A stretch of 64,000 bases of DNA from Nageia nagi (lineage: Eukaryota; Pinophyta), in the NCBI GenBank assembly GCA_050084985.1, contig JBITNC010000001.1, positions 102,114,001 through 102,178,000 of the forward strand, in the 5' to 3' direction. Shown piece after piece: positions 1 through 11,579 of the stretch. Every line of letters begins with the position of its first letter. Positions within the stretch are counted from its first letter, which is position 1. The notes beneath the pieces are model-generated. The model searched no databases. It was given only the letters and a program-made list of their open reading frames with translations, and was not told the DNA's origin. The position numbers and the translations under genes are program-made.

Positions 1-1296
1 GAAACTTTTGCACCTGTGGCCAGATTAGAAGCTATTCACATGTTTTTAGCTTTTGTAGTGTATAAAGACTTTAAAGTTTATCAAATGGATGTAAAATCAG
101 CCTTTCTAAATGGAAAAATTAAGGAAGAAGTCTATATTGAACAGCTAGATGGTTTCCAATTGGGAGAGAATCCTAATCTGGTATGCAAACTAAAGAAGGC
201 TCTGTATGGTTTAAAACAGGCACCTCAAGCATGGTACTCTAGACTTGATACATATCTTCAGCAGTAAGGCTTTAGAAAAGGAATGGTGGATAGCAATTTA
301 TACATTAAATCAGAAAAGAAAAATCAACTAATTGTTGTTGTCTATGTAGATGATATAATTTTTGGAGGAAACAAGAATGAGCTATGTAAAAATCTTGCTG
401 ACAACATGCAAACAGAATTTGAGATGTCTATGATAGGTGAGCTTGCATTTTTTCTTGGCTTATAAATCAATCAGTTGAAGAATGGCATGTTCATTTCTCA
501 AACCAAGTATGTTAAGGAGATGCTGAAGAAGTTTACCATGGAAGACTATAAACCTGTGAGCACCCCTATGACGACAGGCTGCAAATTAAGCAAGGATGAT
601 AAAGTACCAATAGTAGATCAAACACAATACAGGTCAATGATTGGAAGTTTATTATATTTGACAGCTACTAGATCGGATATTCTTCAAGTAGTATGTATGG
701 TTGCTCGATTTCAAGCAAATCCCAAAGAAACACATGTTACTGCAGTAAAGAGAATATTCAGATATCTCAAAGGTATAGTAGAATATGGTTTATGGTATCC
801 TAGAGGAAAGGACTTTAAACTTATTGCCTTTTTAGATGCAGATTGGGCAGGATGCGTGGATGATAGGAAGAGCACCAGTGGAGGAGCATTTTATTTGGGT
901 AATAATCTTGTTGGCTAGCACAGTAAAAAGCAAGACTCAGTATCCCTATCTATAGCAAAAGCAGAGTATATAGCAACAACTTCTTGCTGCACACAGATTC
1001 TATGGATGAAGTAGATGCTAAAAGATTTTGGTATACAGATTAACGAGCCCATATCAGTTCTTTATGATAACACAAGTGTAATCAATATATCAAAAAATCC
1101 TGTTATGCACTCATGAACAGAGCATATTACAATCAGATATCACTTTCTAAAAGAAAGAGTGGCGCAAGGAGAAGTATAGTTGGATTTTGTTCCAACCATA
1201 GAGCAAGTAGCAGACATCTTTACAAAGCCTTTGCCCAAAGACATCTTCGAATATCTTTGAAACAAGCTAGGAGTTGTTGTCCTTCCCAAGCATTAG
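1..1296 (+). pseudogene. SIRE-type Ty1/copia pol relic (reverse transcriptase and RNase H), 5' end outside window
   Basis: One frame can be read from base 1 to the stop at 1294-1296 without a frameshift. It starts in the RT domain ([12 protein letters not shown], then [11 protein letters not shown]), continues through LYGLKQAP and the RT active site VYVDDIIFGG (YVDD codons at 343-354), and ends in copia RNase H (KQDSVSLS, AKAEYIA, then VADIFTKPLPKD near 1207-1242). Six premature stops lie at 265, 463, 916, 1012, 1114 and 1258. Several sit where the family has Gln, Trp or Arg, so CAG/CAA, TGG or CGA probably mutated by transition. The downstream tracts and LTR indicate the SIRE/Maximus lineage. 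Gag, protease and integrase would lie upstream of the window. Not functional. Confidence 0.93.
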
Positions 1297-1523
1297 CTAG
1301 TTCTGGATGTCACATTCTCAAGGGGAGTGTTCATTTTTTCCTTCCTATATTGCTTCTGTGTATCTTGTTTTTGTATGCATACTACTGATTTCCTGAGAAT
1401 GTCATGTATGGACTCAGGGGGAGTCTGTAAATGCCCTTTGTTATTGTTGACAAAGGGGGAGAGAAAAGTCCCGATGCTGGTGTCTGATCAAGTAGTGTTG
1501 CCAAAAATTCCAAAGGGGGAGAT
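1297..1523 (+). promoter_or_regulatory. 3' spacer with repeated polypurine tracts; last one is the PPT
   Basis: Between the end of pol and the 3' LTR there are several G-rich tracts: near 1319 (AAGGGGAG), near 1417 (CAGGGGGAG), near 1454 (AAAGGGGGAG) and 1512-1522 (AAAGGGGGAGA). The last directly precedes the LTR start TGTTGAG at 1524, so it is the likely plus-strand primer site. Multiple PPT-like tracts are usual for SIRE-type elements. Confidence 0.75.
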
Positions 1524-1604
1524 TGTTGAGCATGTGTGATTGTCATTGGTGTGATTGTCATTGTTGTCAACATGTGGTTTTGGTAAAGACCGATTTTCGG
1601 AGGT

Positions 1605-2040
1605 GATGAGGTCAGCAAGGAGAATTGAAAAGCTGGGGTTAGTAAATAAAGCATTATAGAAGAGATGACATCAGCGATTTTGGGCCTTAACCCAAAACTG
1701 GAGCCCAGAAGTGATGAGGTCAGCAAGGAGCGATCAAATAGCCGGTGCTAGTGAGTAAAACATTCTGGAGGGAAGAGATGATGTCACGAGAAGAATGATG
1801 TTCACATTTTTGAATAAAACTGGGTTTCGAAGATGATGAGGTCAGCAAGGGGTGATTAAAAAGGCCAGAGTCAGTAGATTAAGCATTCCGAAATGAAATG
1901 ATAAAAGCTCAGTTGTGGAAAAAATTAGGTTCTGAAGAAAGTGAGTAGAGCATTCCGAAAGCATGAAGATGATGTCACGGGGAGAACAACATTCACATTT
2001 TTGAATGAAATCGGGTCTTGGAGATGATGAGGTTAGCGAG
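1605..2040 (+). repeat. Degenerate ~110-120 bp repeats inside the LTR
   Basis: The motif GATGAGGTCAGCAAGG recurs at 1605, 1713 and 1835 and, altered, at 2026. Each copy is followed by similar text (GATCAAATAGCC, AGTGAGTAAAACATT). Spacing is 108, 122 and about 191 bp, the last roughly two units. Confidence 0.65.
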
Positions 2041-2223
2041 GAGTGATCAAATAATTGGAGCCAGTGAGTAAAACATTTTGCAATGTAGAGATGAGAATAG
2101 CAAAGAGAGATCAAATAGCCAGAGCCAGTAAATAGAATATCTTGGAAGCGATAAGGATAGCGAGAAGTCAGATCACATCTTTAAGTTTCTTTTTTCTGGA
2201 AATGACATCAGCACGAACATCAT

Positions 2224-2496
2224 GGGAAGCATTTTACTCTACTTTCGAAGTCCAAAGAAGATGATGTTAGCAGATGGTATTGAAAAGTTCGGAAGGCCAT
2301 GCAGATACCTTGGAACTCTCTTCTGGAGTCTAGAGATGATGACATCATGGTGTGGACATCACGGGAAGCATTTTACTCTACTTCCAGAGTCTAGAGAAGA
2401 TGACATTAGCAGTTGGTGTTGAAAGTCCAAAAGGCCACGTAGATACCTTGGAACTCTCTTCTGGAGTCTGGAGATGATGACATCATGGTGTATACA
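2224..2496 (+). repeat. 139-bp tandem duplication inside the LTR
   Basis: GGGAAGCATTTTACTCTACTT begins the unit at 2224 and again at 2363. Both units continue to CCTTGGAACTCTCTTCTGGA and GATGATGACATCATGGTGT. Two copies are seen. Confidence 0.8.
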
Positions 2497-3390
2497 ATAA
2501 ACATCTGGTAAGCTAGTCAATCTCTAGGCTATAGAAAGAGACTCCGGAACTAAATAATAAGATACTATCAAATCTCCAAAATCAATGGAGAAAGAGCTAT
2601 ACTTGTCTAAACAACTTTGTTTGAGCAATAGGAGCGTTCGTCAGTTACAGCAGTTGCAGTCTCGGATAGTGAACTCTCTTAGTGTAGAAGTAGTTACAAA
2701 TAAAGATTCCTTTTCAGTTTGTTTTTGATAATGTGTTATGATAGAAATAGTTTCGAGTGGGGGTTTTCTTGAGGTGTAACGGTTTTTAAAAATTGGTAGG
2801 AATGGATGTGAAGGGGGGATTTGCAATCAAGTGGAAACTACGAGTAGTGAAAGGGCGAGTAGAGAAGTGTGAGAGGTGGTAAGAGTGTGGAAGAGGGGAG
2901 TATCAGGAGTATGTGAAGTGAGCAAATGAATATGCAGATAGTAGTGTGATTATTTAAGTGTGTTACTTTGGAGTTGTGTGTAGATATCAAACAATGAGCA
3001 TTAGAGCTAGACCATTGAGGGTCTTCTAGAACTGTATTCTTTCCTCCTTTTTGAATGTTGTATCAAGTGGGTGCTTGATAGCTGGAGTTGGTGCTCCAAG
3101 CAGTAGGTGCTACTATTTTTAAAGTGGTAGTTGGTGCTACCCTTCATAGTTGGTGCTATGAATCTGTAAACCTTCTTTAATGACTGGATTTGGATTGGAG
3201 TCCAAGCAGTCATTTTCAGGGATGTAGCCAATCTGGTGAACCTTGTTATATCTGGTGTTGTGTGATGTACTTGGTGTGCTTGCTCAATTTTCTCTAGCTT
3301 TTAATCTATCTTTATTTAAGAAGGTTAAATTGATTATTTTTTTATACACTGATTCACCCCGCCCCTCTCAGTGTCACTCGAAGTCTAACA

Positions 3391-6300
3391 TATTGTTTTG
3401 ATAGCAAGATGTGGAACAAAACCCAAGCCCATGGTTTGTGTCAATATTCCCATCATCTTATTATTATTTGCTTTACTATAATGAGAGCACTCATTGCATC
3501 CTCTAAGGTTTTATATTCAATAGCATAGAATGCAGTGCTTTGGGTTTCCCAAAATGGAGCACACAAACTCTAGAACTCAATAATTTCCAAACTAGCACAA
3601 ACTTTATGTGAACCCGGGAGCCTTTAGGAGAACATCTAGCCATGCTTCCAAGCGATCACATACATGATCTATTGACCTAACATTGAAGCAAAATTTTCCT
3701 CTCAACATTCTCAATGCCTAAAAGATCCATTAGCACCACTGATTCTGATGCAATTTGTGGATGCATCCCAGTTGCCTATTTTTTCTTTAGACCTTCCCTT
3801 GTATGACCTTCAACTCTTCCTTGCCTTTGCTCTTTATCTTACCTTCTTTTTGGCCTTATGTGGATTTTTTTTCTTACCTTCCTCATCATGCCCAAGTTAG
3901 TGGTTTGTTTTTTATTTATGAGCCTTCCCTTATTATCATCTCTCTTTCATTTTCCACACGGTGCCATAGTTGGGTAGGTGATTTTTAACTTTGGATATTC
4001 CATTTTTTCATGTCGCTATTACCATAATGTGATTTTTGAATTTGGATACTTTGGATATTACCATTTTTTTACTGAAGCTATTAAAATACTAGAACCACTA
4101 TGTGCTCATTTTTTTCGAGTCATTCATTCCTTTAAGGTATGATCATTAATATATTTAATACACAATCCACTTACTTCCCTCTCATGGGATTAACACTTCA
4201 CATTCCTCTTATCCCACATATGTTGTGCTATGGTGTTTCACCCCTTTTACATTCGATCTTATTTTTTTCTACAAGCATGAGTGTTCGTTCACCAGGTAAT
4301 CTCGCATTACTACGTGCCTTCACCAAGTGATCATCCTTTCATTTTATATTACTCCATTGTTTTCTCATATAACTCTTTTAATGTATTTTTTTCTTATATA
4401 TTTTATTATGATAAAGCAAAAGGGGAAGGATGCATTAAATCTTATATTGTGCTAAAAATATGTATACTTAATAATTAAGTATTTTATGAATTCATATATT
4501 ACACTTATACAAATAAATATTGTCTATATTGCATCATTGTTAATATGACCTTAATAGTGTCACAATTAAGTCGATATTATTTTGGTATTAAAGAATTTTT
4601 TTACATATCTTGAAAATTTGAGAATTTATCCAATAAATTGTTTGGTAAAAGATAAAAGAAAAAAATAATATTTATTAATTCTACAAAATTCCACTCACAT
4701 GCCCAAGTGGATAGCCAAACTAAGTAGAATCATCAGCATAATCGAGAGAGTTAGAGGTAGAACTCTCAAGATCTATGATAAATGGACTAGGCATATTGAA
4801 TAAAGTAGCATAAGTGATCTAGGAAAAATGACACCTAATATTGAAAAATGGGAAGTATACCCATTAATCCCCTTCTCGAGTTAGTCATGAAACATAAGTG
4901 GAATTCTAATGGAGATCTTGTCACCATACTATAGACATAATGATATAGGGGTGATAGTACTCATGAGGATGCAGCATGGTAGGACTTGCATAGTGCAAAA
5001 ATAGAAGATAAAAGATGTCCATGAATAGTAAAGGATGATCTTTCATATCTAGTTCGAATGATAGATAAGTGTGATTATGAGGTGCAACTGCTTGGCATCC
5101 TCCAAATGATGGATAAAGTAGATGGCCCATCGAAGAAGAATTCAATGACCCTATATGTGAATCAAGTTTTATCATAAAGTAGTTTGCAACATAGTGCAAG
5201 CACATTGTATGACTCAACCTTGAATACATTGATAAAGAACTTCTTGAATAAGATTAGCATGAATATCTTGAAAAATAGACATATCCATGATGAATGATAA
5301 GTGAGTTAGATCTTTTTTAGGGTTTCATACATAAGTGAACATGATGGTGATCAAATAGAATAAAATGAACTTATAGAATTACAAATTAACTAGATCATTA
5401 ATCATAAATAGAAATATCAAAATGGATCAACCATGTAAGCATAATAACCAATATGATCATGTACTTTACTAAAATACTAGAAAAGATCCCCATTGACAAG
5501 CCCAAGTGGGTGGTGCTTATGGTATGATTAATACTAATATGGTGAATGGTCATCAGAATCAGAAGAAGTAACATCATCTTTAGATATGCTAGAATCAGAT
5601 GTGTCCAATCCTAAAAGATATTAATGTAAAAAAGGTAGAAAGTGATAAGAAAAAGAAAATTGATGACATAAAATATGATATCTACCTTGCCAAGCAATAC
5701 AAAAAGAGTATGTGAATGACCATTGTAGCCTATGATGATGAATTGCCCATGCAATAGTGAGTGGTTTGAAATATTCTTATGGATGTAGGGAAGGTGGTTC
5801 AATGTAGTGTACGAATTACAAAAGCTAGCGATTGAATGGAGTATAAACCATTATACACCATGTCCAATTAGGTCAACTGAGAAAATGAAATAATCAATGA
5901 ACATGATCCTCATGATTGGGATGAAAAATTATTGAAATACCATAATAATCATCTAATTATAATTAAATAAATACTAGTCACTGTTGTAATAAAACCTCAG
6001 ACATGATCAAAACATGATCTTCTAAAGTTGCATGAATGCTATGATGTATTATGTTATTTTGGAGATCACTTGTTAGAGCATAAAATTGAGAAACATCCAT
6101 AAAGGATAACTAAAAATAAAAGATTTTAGCTTAAATCATAAATGCAAAGCATCGAATAATAAGCAAGAGTCATTTATAGCTATTTATAATGCATATGATT
6201 TGATATAATCAAATTATAATAATTGTGATAACTAAAAAAAAAATTCATTAGATAATGAATTTGCAATGATAAAATATCTCACCTACCACTTATTTAATTG

Positions 6301-6450
6301 ATTGATATCTTACGCATCATTTCATGTCAAGATAGTAATAATGATTGTACCACTAAGCTATGTAATGATTAAGTAATCACTATGCTATTTTTCTCTCTTA
6401 TCTTGACCATTAAATTGGATAGTTTAATCATAAGTGATAGGTTTATCATC
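3391..6450. other. AT-rich intergenic DNA, no recognisable gene
   Basis: About 3 kb with scattered stops in all frames. The longest open stretch is 102 codons on the minus strand (4,921-5,229), of unknown kind. A minus-strand frame at about 3,430-3,600 reads coding-like for roughly 30 residues (WETQSTAFYAIEYKTLEDAM) but has stops on both sides and no family I recognise. These may be relics of old genes or transposons. Confidence 0.5.
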
Positions 6451-6768
6451 ATGACTCCTATAGAGACTTTTATTGCACGTATAGAAAGTTCTTCCTTGAG
6501 TTCTAACAAGGAAACAAACATATAGGCAAACTTAGAGAATGCATACCTTCACCATGAATTAGCTACAATAAAGGTTGAGATGAAGATAATCGCCCATCAT
6601 TATGATATGTTACAAAAAGAAAAAATTGTATGTGTACAATATTACCATACACTCTTAGTTGAGAAAAATAAACTACTAGTTGAGAAAAATATGTGTGAAT
6701 TACAAGCAAAAGAGAATGTGATACAAATTAGGCATGATGTAAGTAATAGCCACTATGGAATGCGATGA
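6451..6768 (+). pseudogene. Unassigned charged, helix-prone ORF relic
   Basis: A frame opening with ATG at 6451 (MTPIETFIARIESSSLSSNK) runs to the stop at 6766-6768 with one internal TAG, about 105 codons. The peptide is rich in Lys, Glu and Leu and contains an internal near-repeat (LLVEKNKLLVEKN), which suggests a coiled coil. I do not recognise a family. It lies just upstream of the 3' end of a family C LTR element (tail near 6,950), so it could be a decayed element-encoded protein or captured sequence. Alternatively it is a chance ORF. Confidence 0.3.
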
Positions 6769-7650
6769 TTAAAAGAAAAGTGAAAAAAAAGGATTTCCTA
6801 TATAAGGATATCCTTCAACACTTTGGTATTCATATTTCAAAGGAAATAGCATCTAAACCTTCTGTGGATCCTACAGAAATTAGACCATAATCTCAATCAT
6901 AGCAATCAAACACTCTGGTATGGAATGGACTTTCCTACACAAAACCCATGCATCCTTTATTCACTAAGCCCCTTTTTGAAGTTAGGTTGGTGAAATATCC
7001 CTCCAGGGGGAGTATCGATTAAATTCTTATTGAATTCTTTCTTCACTATTGTAATATGTATGCAGATTTTTCAAAACCTAAGCTTATTTTTTTTACATTC
7101 TTATTGACTGGTTAACTATAAGTATTGGCTTGGAACTTATTGTACAAATTGACCAATCTTGCACTATTTAGTTATCCATGTGTGAGGAACTCTTATGTAT
7201 CTTTTGACACTATTTAGTTATCCATATGTGAGGAACTTGTATGTGCATACTTTATTTTTTAGTTAATCTAGCATTATTCAATTATCCATATGTAAGGAAC
7301 TCTTATGTGTCCTTTGGCACTATTCAGTTATCCATATGTGAGAAACTCGTATGTCCATTCTCTATTTTGTAATGATAATCAATACATATTTTATATAGTA
7401 GGTGATTACAAGTTTTTGGCCTGGCATCTTTGTGATGACTTATAATGCACCATTGATTAGTTCATGATGGCATTTGTGTGATTCATGTATCCTTGTTGAT
7501 ATGATGACTTATAGTACAACCCAAATCCAAGCCTTTTATTTTCAAAAGTAAGTTCTTGATGAAATAACTGTAGCTCTATTCATCTACATTTTTTTTACTT
7601 CTATGTTGAAAAGATGAATCCATTTTGATAGATTATGTTACATTGCTAAA

Positions 7651-8070
7651 TTCAAGTATCTTTTATTAACTATAAGTATTGGTTTGGCATCATTTGTGAT
7701 AACTTATAGTGCAACATAAAATCCAAGTATCTTTTTTTGACTATAAGTATTGGCTTAGCATCCTTTGTGATGACTTATAATGTAACATAAAATCCAAGTA
7801 TATTTTATTGACTATAAGTATTGGCTTGGCATCCTTTATGATGACTTATTGTGCAACATAAAATCTAAGTATCTTTTGTTGATTATAAGTACTAGCTTAG
7901 CATCTTTCATGATGACTTATAGTGCAACATAAAATCCAAGTATCTTTCATTGACTATAAGTATTAGCTTAGCATCCTCCGTGATGACTTATAATGCAACA
8001 TATAATTCAAGTATCTTTTGGTGATTATAAGTATTGGCTTGGCATATCCATGATGACTTATAGTGCACTA
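7651..8070 (+). repeat. 71-bp tandem array, about 5.8 copies
   Basis: TATAAGTATT-like sequence starts at 7671, 7742, 7813, 7884, 7955 and 8026, exactly 71 bp apart each time. The unit contains GGCTTGGCATC, TGATGACTTATAGTGCAACA and AATCCAAGTATCTTTT. A single copy of the core GATGACTTATAGTGCA occurs in the 3' regions of the other copia elements (about 27,566 and 44,080), so this array grew from a sequence native to the lineage. Confidence 0.93.
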
Positions 8071-8237
8071 GTGGCCACACTCTTTTCTACTTCTATGATG
8101 ATGAAATGTAGATCTATGATGATGGATTAATTATCTATTGTTGATAAAATTTGAATCATTTTGATTGATTTATGCTACCAATTTCATCATTTCCCTCTTA
8201 ACTAGTAGAATGGTTAAGATGGACTTCTAATTATCAT

Positions 8238-8480
8238 ATTTTGACTCACTCTTGGTAAAGTCAAATTTATTTGTTGTGATATCTTGACTCACTCTTGGTA
8301 ATGTCAAATTTATTTGTTGTGCTATCTTGACTCACTCTTGGTAAAGTCAAGTTTCTTTGTTGTGGCATCTTGACTTATTCTTGGTAAAGTCAAGCTTATT
8401 TATTATGCCTTCTTGATTCACTCTTGGTAAAGTCAAGTATATTTCTTATGTGCTATTGTGGCTTACTATTGGTAACGTCA
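8238..8480 (+). repeat. 43-bp tandem array, forward orientation
   Basis: TTGACTCACTCTTGGTAAAG-like units start at 8241, 8284, 8327, 8370, 8413 and about 8456, a constant 43-bp period. The unit continues GTCAAATTTATTTGTTGTG. The same unit occurs in reverse complement at 10,920-11,180. Confidence 0.93.
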
Positions 8481-9230
8481 TATTTTTTATGTCCCCTTCT
8501 AGCTTTATGCATCTTAATGTGGTAATTACGATGGCCTTTTGTGCCTTATGATATTTGTTTTGCCTTTAAATCTTAATGTCACTATTGGTCAAGTTGGCAT
8601 TTATTCTTGGCATGTCTTTATTTGATGAAGTTATCATCAAGAGAGAGAAAATGTCAAGTTGTCTTGTTGTGATGACACCCCTCATATAAAATAAATACAA
8701 TAGCAAGAAACAAATACAAAAGAAAGAATGATAAATAACAAAGATAAATGAAAGTATCATTTTTTTAATTTTTGATGCATATCAATTGGTTGATAGTGCA
8801 TATGTCTTGATATATACACATGTGATATTATTAGATATCATAATTAATAATTTATGTCATCTTTATTATTATGCATTTATGATTTCTTGACATCTTTATA
8901 TGCTTTATTATGATCAATGTATGGATATTATGATTCGATTCATGTTGATATGAATGTATAATACTTCTAACTGATCTTGTTATAAGTTGATTATAGTTTA
9001 CAAGTTTTCTCTAAGAGATTGTAGGTTACTTATGATAATAGCTATGAGATTTCTTAGCTTTTAGCATTTGGATATTCAACCTTATTTCTTTTATATAAAG
9101 TCTCAAAAGTCTCCTTTCTCTCAAAATTGTAAAACTTTGTTTGGCTATATGTACACTTTGTAGCATGAGTAAAATCTCTTTGTAAAATTATTATTTTTTT
9201 AATCATTTTCAAAATAACATTAAAATAAAG

Positions 9231-9815
9231 TGTTAAAATTATAATATTATTTAGGGAATTATGTAATTAATATGCTTAACATATTAATAATCACCTAAAT
9301 TTCGTTATTAGGTGATAATAAGGTTCATGCATGGTGGGTGGAATAGTATTATCCATCCAACTTAAATTAATATTGTTAGGTGGAATATTGTCTCTACTAA
9401 CAATTAAATGTAATTCTATATTATAACTTAGGGCTAACTAACCTATTATGGTTAGGTTAGTTAACTACATAAGGTTAGTTTTGAGTCCTATAAAAAGAAC
9501 TCATTTTATGCAAATTGGTAAGTAGATGAAGATGGAAAGTTGTTAGTATAGATCTTAGTTAGTAAAATCTTAAGCATGCAAGCTATGCTTCATGCTAAGG
9601 AGAGTCATGGTTGAGATCCATATGAGTGTACATTATTTGAAAGTATAGTGAAAAGAAAACCTAAAGTGGAGTACTTCATGTGATGGAGGAACCACTATAC
9701 ATCTTATGTTACTATGTGAGAATGCTTCTTGAGTTATTCATTTAGAATGATTGATTGTTATATTTGATGAAAGTTTTACAAGTGTTTTTGGGTTATGAAA
9801 TCTTTCAATTTCATT
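9231..9815 (+). repeat. 3' LTR of the + strand family C remnant
   Basis: It starts TGTTAAAATTATAATATT and ends near CTTTCAATTTCATTA. Its end aligns with the reverse complement of 13,785-13,915, sharing GATGGAGGAACCACTATACA and the closing CTTCAATTCCATCA-like text. The segment TATAAAAAGAACTC near 9,490 is a plausible LTR TATA box. Boundaries are good to about 10 bp; no target duplication was found. Confidence 0.65.
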
Positions 9816-9820
9816 AGTTC

Positions 9821-10164
9821 TTTCATCTCTTGAGAGTACATCCACTTTGAACCATCATTCTATTACTTTTTCAAAAGATAACTTTCTTACAAGTTTTTAA
9901 GATAAGCATTACCATGTTTGATCAATTTTGATCAAGTTACATAATAAGAAGAGTATATTTTTATTTATAAGAACTAACCTACCTTTTAACCTTCCTTTTA
10001 TCCAATGGTAAGGTTAAAGGTTTTTTTATATTTATTTCTCTTTCTATTTTAATTTCTTTAATGCTTTAAGGTATCTAAAGATACTTTAAGTATTAAGTGA
10101 ATTTAAATTAAAGAGAAATATCATATAATAAATATTACATAATATTACATTACAATTTTCAACA
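9821..10164 (-). repeat. 3' LTR (partial) of the minus-strand family C element
   Basis: On the minus strand the LTR begins TGTTGAAAATTGTAATG at 10,164, next to the purine tract CATTAAAGAGGAG. It matches 13,950-14,281 over most of its length (shared GATAAGCATTACCATG, AAGGTATCTAAA). The far 140-150 bp of the LTR is missing here, and the copy abuts the oppositely oriented LTR ending at 9,815. Confidence 0.75.
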
Positions 10165-10919
10165 CTCCTCTTTAATGTAAAATTGGGTAGAGAGTTGAAA
10201 AGATAAAGAAAAGGAAAGTAAGAGAGAGTTCTCCTCCAAAAGATACAAGTGGAGATGAGAACTTTTTATATATTTGAGAAAGTAATAGAATATAAATGGT
10301 TTTATAATAGCTCAACTACTTAACTATTTTAATAAATAATTTTACAATACGATCATTAACTAAAAAAATGGTTTCTTTGTACAAAAGTAATCATTCAACA
10401 ACATGTTGACATGAAGAGCCTCTATGAGCTTGCATACTTGAAGTAACTTGCAATCTTAAGAAAAACCTGTAAGCTATAAGCAACTCAAAAAATAAGATCA
10501 ACTAGATATATTATATATACACATATAAGATAGATGCAATCCATAAATTGATCAAATATATCAATTCATCACATATGCACAATCAACCAAGTGATATTAA
10601 TGCATTCTCAACTAATGATATAAAAAATATCATCAATATTTATAAAAAAATTGATTTTTAATTTTTGTATTTGTTTATTTTAGATCATTATTTTGTATTT
10701 GTTAAAGGTATATGAAGGTGCAATCATAACATAATATTTCATTATTTAATTCTTCTTTTTGATGATAACTTCATCAAAAAAATACTTATGTGACCATGTT
10801 AACTTAACCATTTCATAAATAATTAAAAAATAATAGAACTAAATTACAAATTTAAATTTTTAAGCCACACATGACAACTTAACCAAACACAAAGTCAAAA
10901 TTTATAAGCCACATACTAA

Positions 10920-11180
10920 ATAAACTTGACTTTACCAAGAGTGAGTTAAGATGCCATAATAAATAAACTTGATTTTACCAAGAGTGAGTCAAGATACCAT
11001 AATAAATAAATTTAATTTTACTAGGAGTGAGTCAAAATGCCATAATAAATAAATTTGACTTTACCAAGAGTGAGTCAAGATGCCATAATAAATAAATTTG
11101 ACTTTACCAAGAGTGAGTCAAGATGCCATAATAAATAAATTTGACTTTACCCGGAGTGAGTTAAGATGCCATCTTAACCA
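10920..11180 (-). repeat. 43-bp tandem array, reverse orientation
   Basis: Units with CTTGACTTTACCAAGAGTGAG start at about 10,926, 10,969, 11,012 and onward at the 43-bp period, about six copies. They are the reverse complement of the array at 8,238-8,480, as expected if both belong to the 3' regions of oppositely oriented copies of one family. Confidence 0.92.
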
Positions 11181-11249
11181 TACTACTAGTTAAGTTGTAT
11201 ATGATAAAAAAAGTAGCATTCATCCAACAAGGATGTAATTTCTATCAAA

Positions 11250-11390
11250 AATTACAATGTGAAGAAGGAAAAATCTTTTTAACCACCTCAATATTCAACA
11301 ATCACAGAGAAGGTTGAACCTTTTTAACCACTTCAAGAATGTAGTTATGGAGAAGATAAAACTTTTTTAACCACTCCATACATTACAAAA
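11250..11390 (-). repeat. Short degenerate repeat, about 55 bp, three copies
   Basis: AATCTTTTTAACCACCTCAA, ACCTTTTTAACCACTTCAA and ACTTTTTTAACCACTCCATA follow each other in 11,270-11,385, separated by GGAGAAG-like text. Downstream (about 11,460-11,560) lies a single copy of the lineage's GCCAAGCTAATACTTATAGTC core. Confidence 0.6.
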
Positions 11391-11579
11391 AGCAATATGG
11401 TAAACAATCCATCATCATTGATTTAACTTTACAACATCAAAGTAAAATGTGGCAAACAATTCCCTATAAGTCATCATGAAGATGCCAAGCTAATACTTAT
11501 AGTCACAACCCTCCTAAAGATGAAGTAAGCATTACTTCACTCCATCTTGAGGATAAATTTATCAACAAAATCTTATTTT

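Larger units (their letters stand above)
1524..3390 (+). repeat. 3' LTR of the SIRE-type copia element
   Basis: The LTR starts TGTTGAG right after the purine tract and ends at TAACA (3386-3390), preceded by the C-rich motif ACCCCGCCCCTCTCAGTGTC around 3356, typical of the 3' edge of SIRE LTRs. At about 1.87 kb it is long, as in that lineage. No partner LTR is in the window, so the age cannot be judged. The ends are inferred from TG...CA and PPT position. The small ORFs inside look like chance reading frames. Confidence 0.8.
6950..9815 (+). mobile_element. Family C LTR-element remnant: 3' region plus 3' LTR
   Basis: The stretch from about 6,952 (TTCACTAAGCCCC, then GTTGGTGAAATATCCCTCC and GGGGGAGT) matches the end of pol and start of the 3' region of the copia copies at 27,110-27,200 and 43,640-43,750. 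The text TTAGTTATCCATATGTGAGG, repeated several times in 7,150-7,370, also occurs after pol in those elements (27,415; 43,920; 63,900). Downstream lie a 71-bp array, a 43-bp array and an LTR (9,231-9,815). RT and integrase are absent, so only the 3' end of the element survives. Confidence 0.75.

Noticed and set aside
1382-2114. Minus-strand ORFs of 90-114 codons in the SIRE LTR
   Set aside because: They fall within a non-coding LTR made of degenerate repeats and have no family match.
7651-8480. CRISPR-like regularly spaced repeats
   Set aside because: The units are head-to-tail without unique spacers and lie in an LTR-element 3' region of a plant genome; they are ordinary tandem repeats.
9231-10164. 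A single LTR with palindromic structure
   Set aside because: The left part matches the reverse complement of 13,785-13,915 and the right part the forward strand of 13,950-14,281, so these are two oppositely oriented LTRs abutting at about 9,815-9,821.
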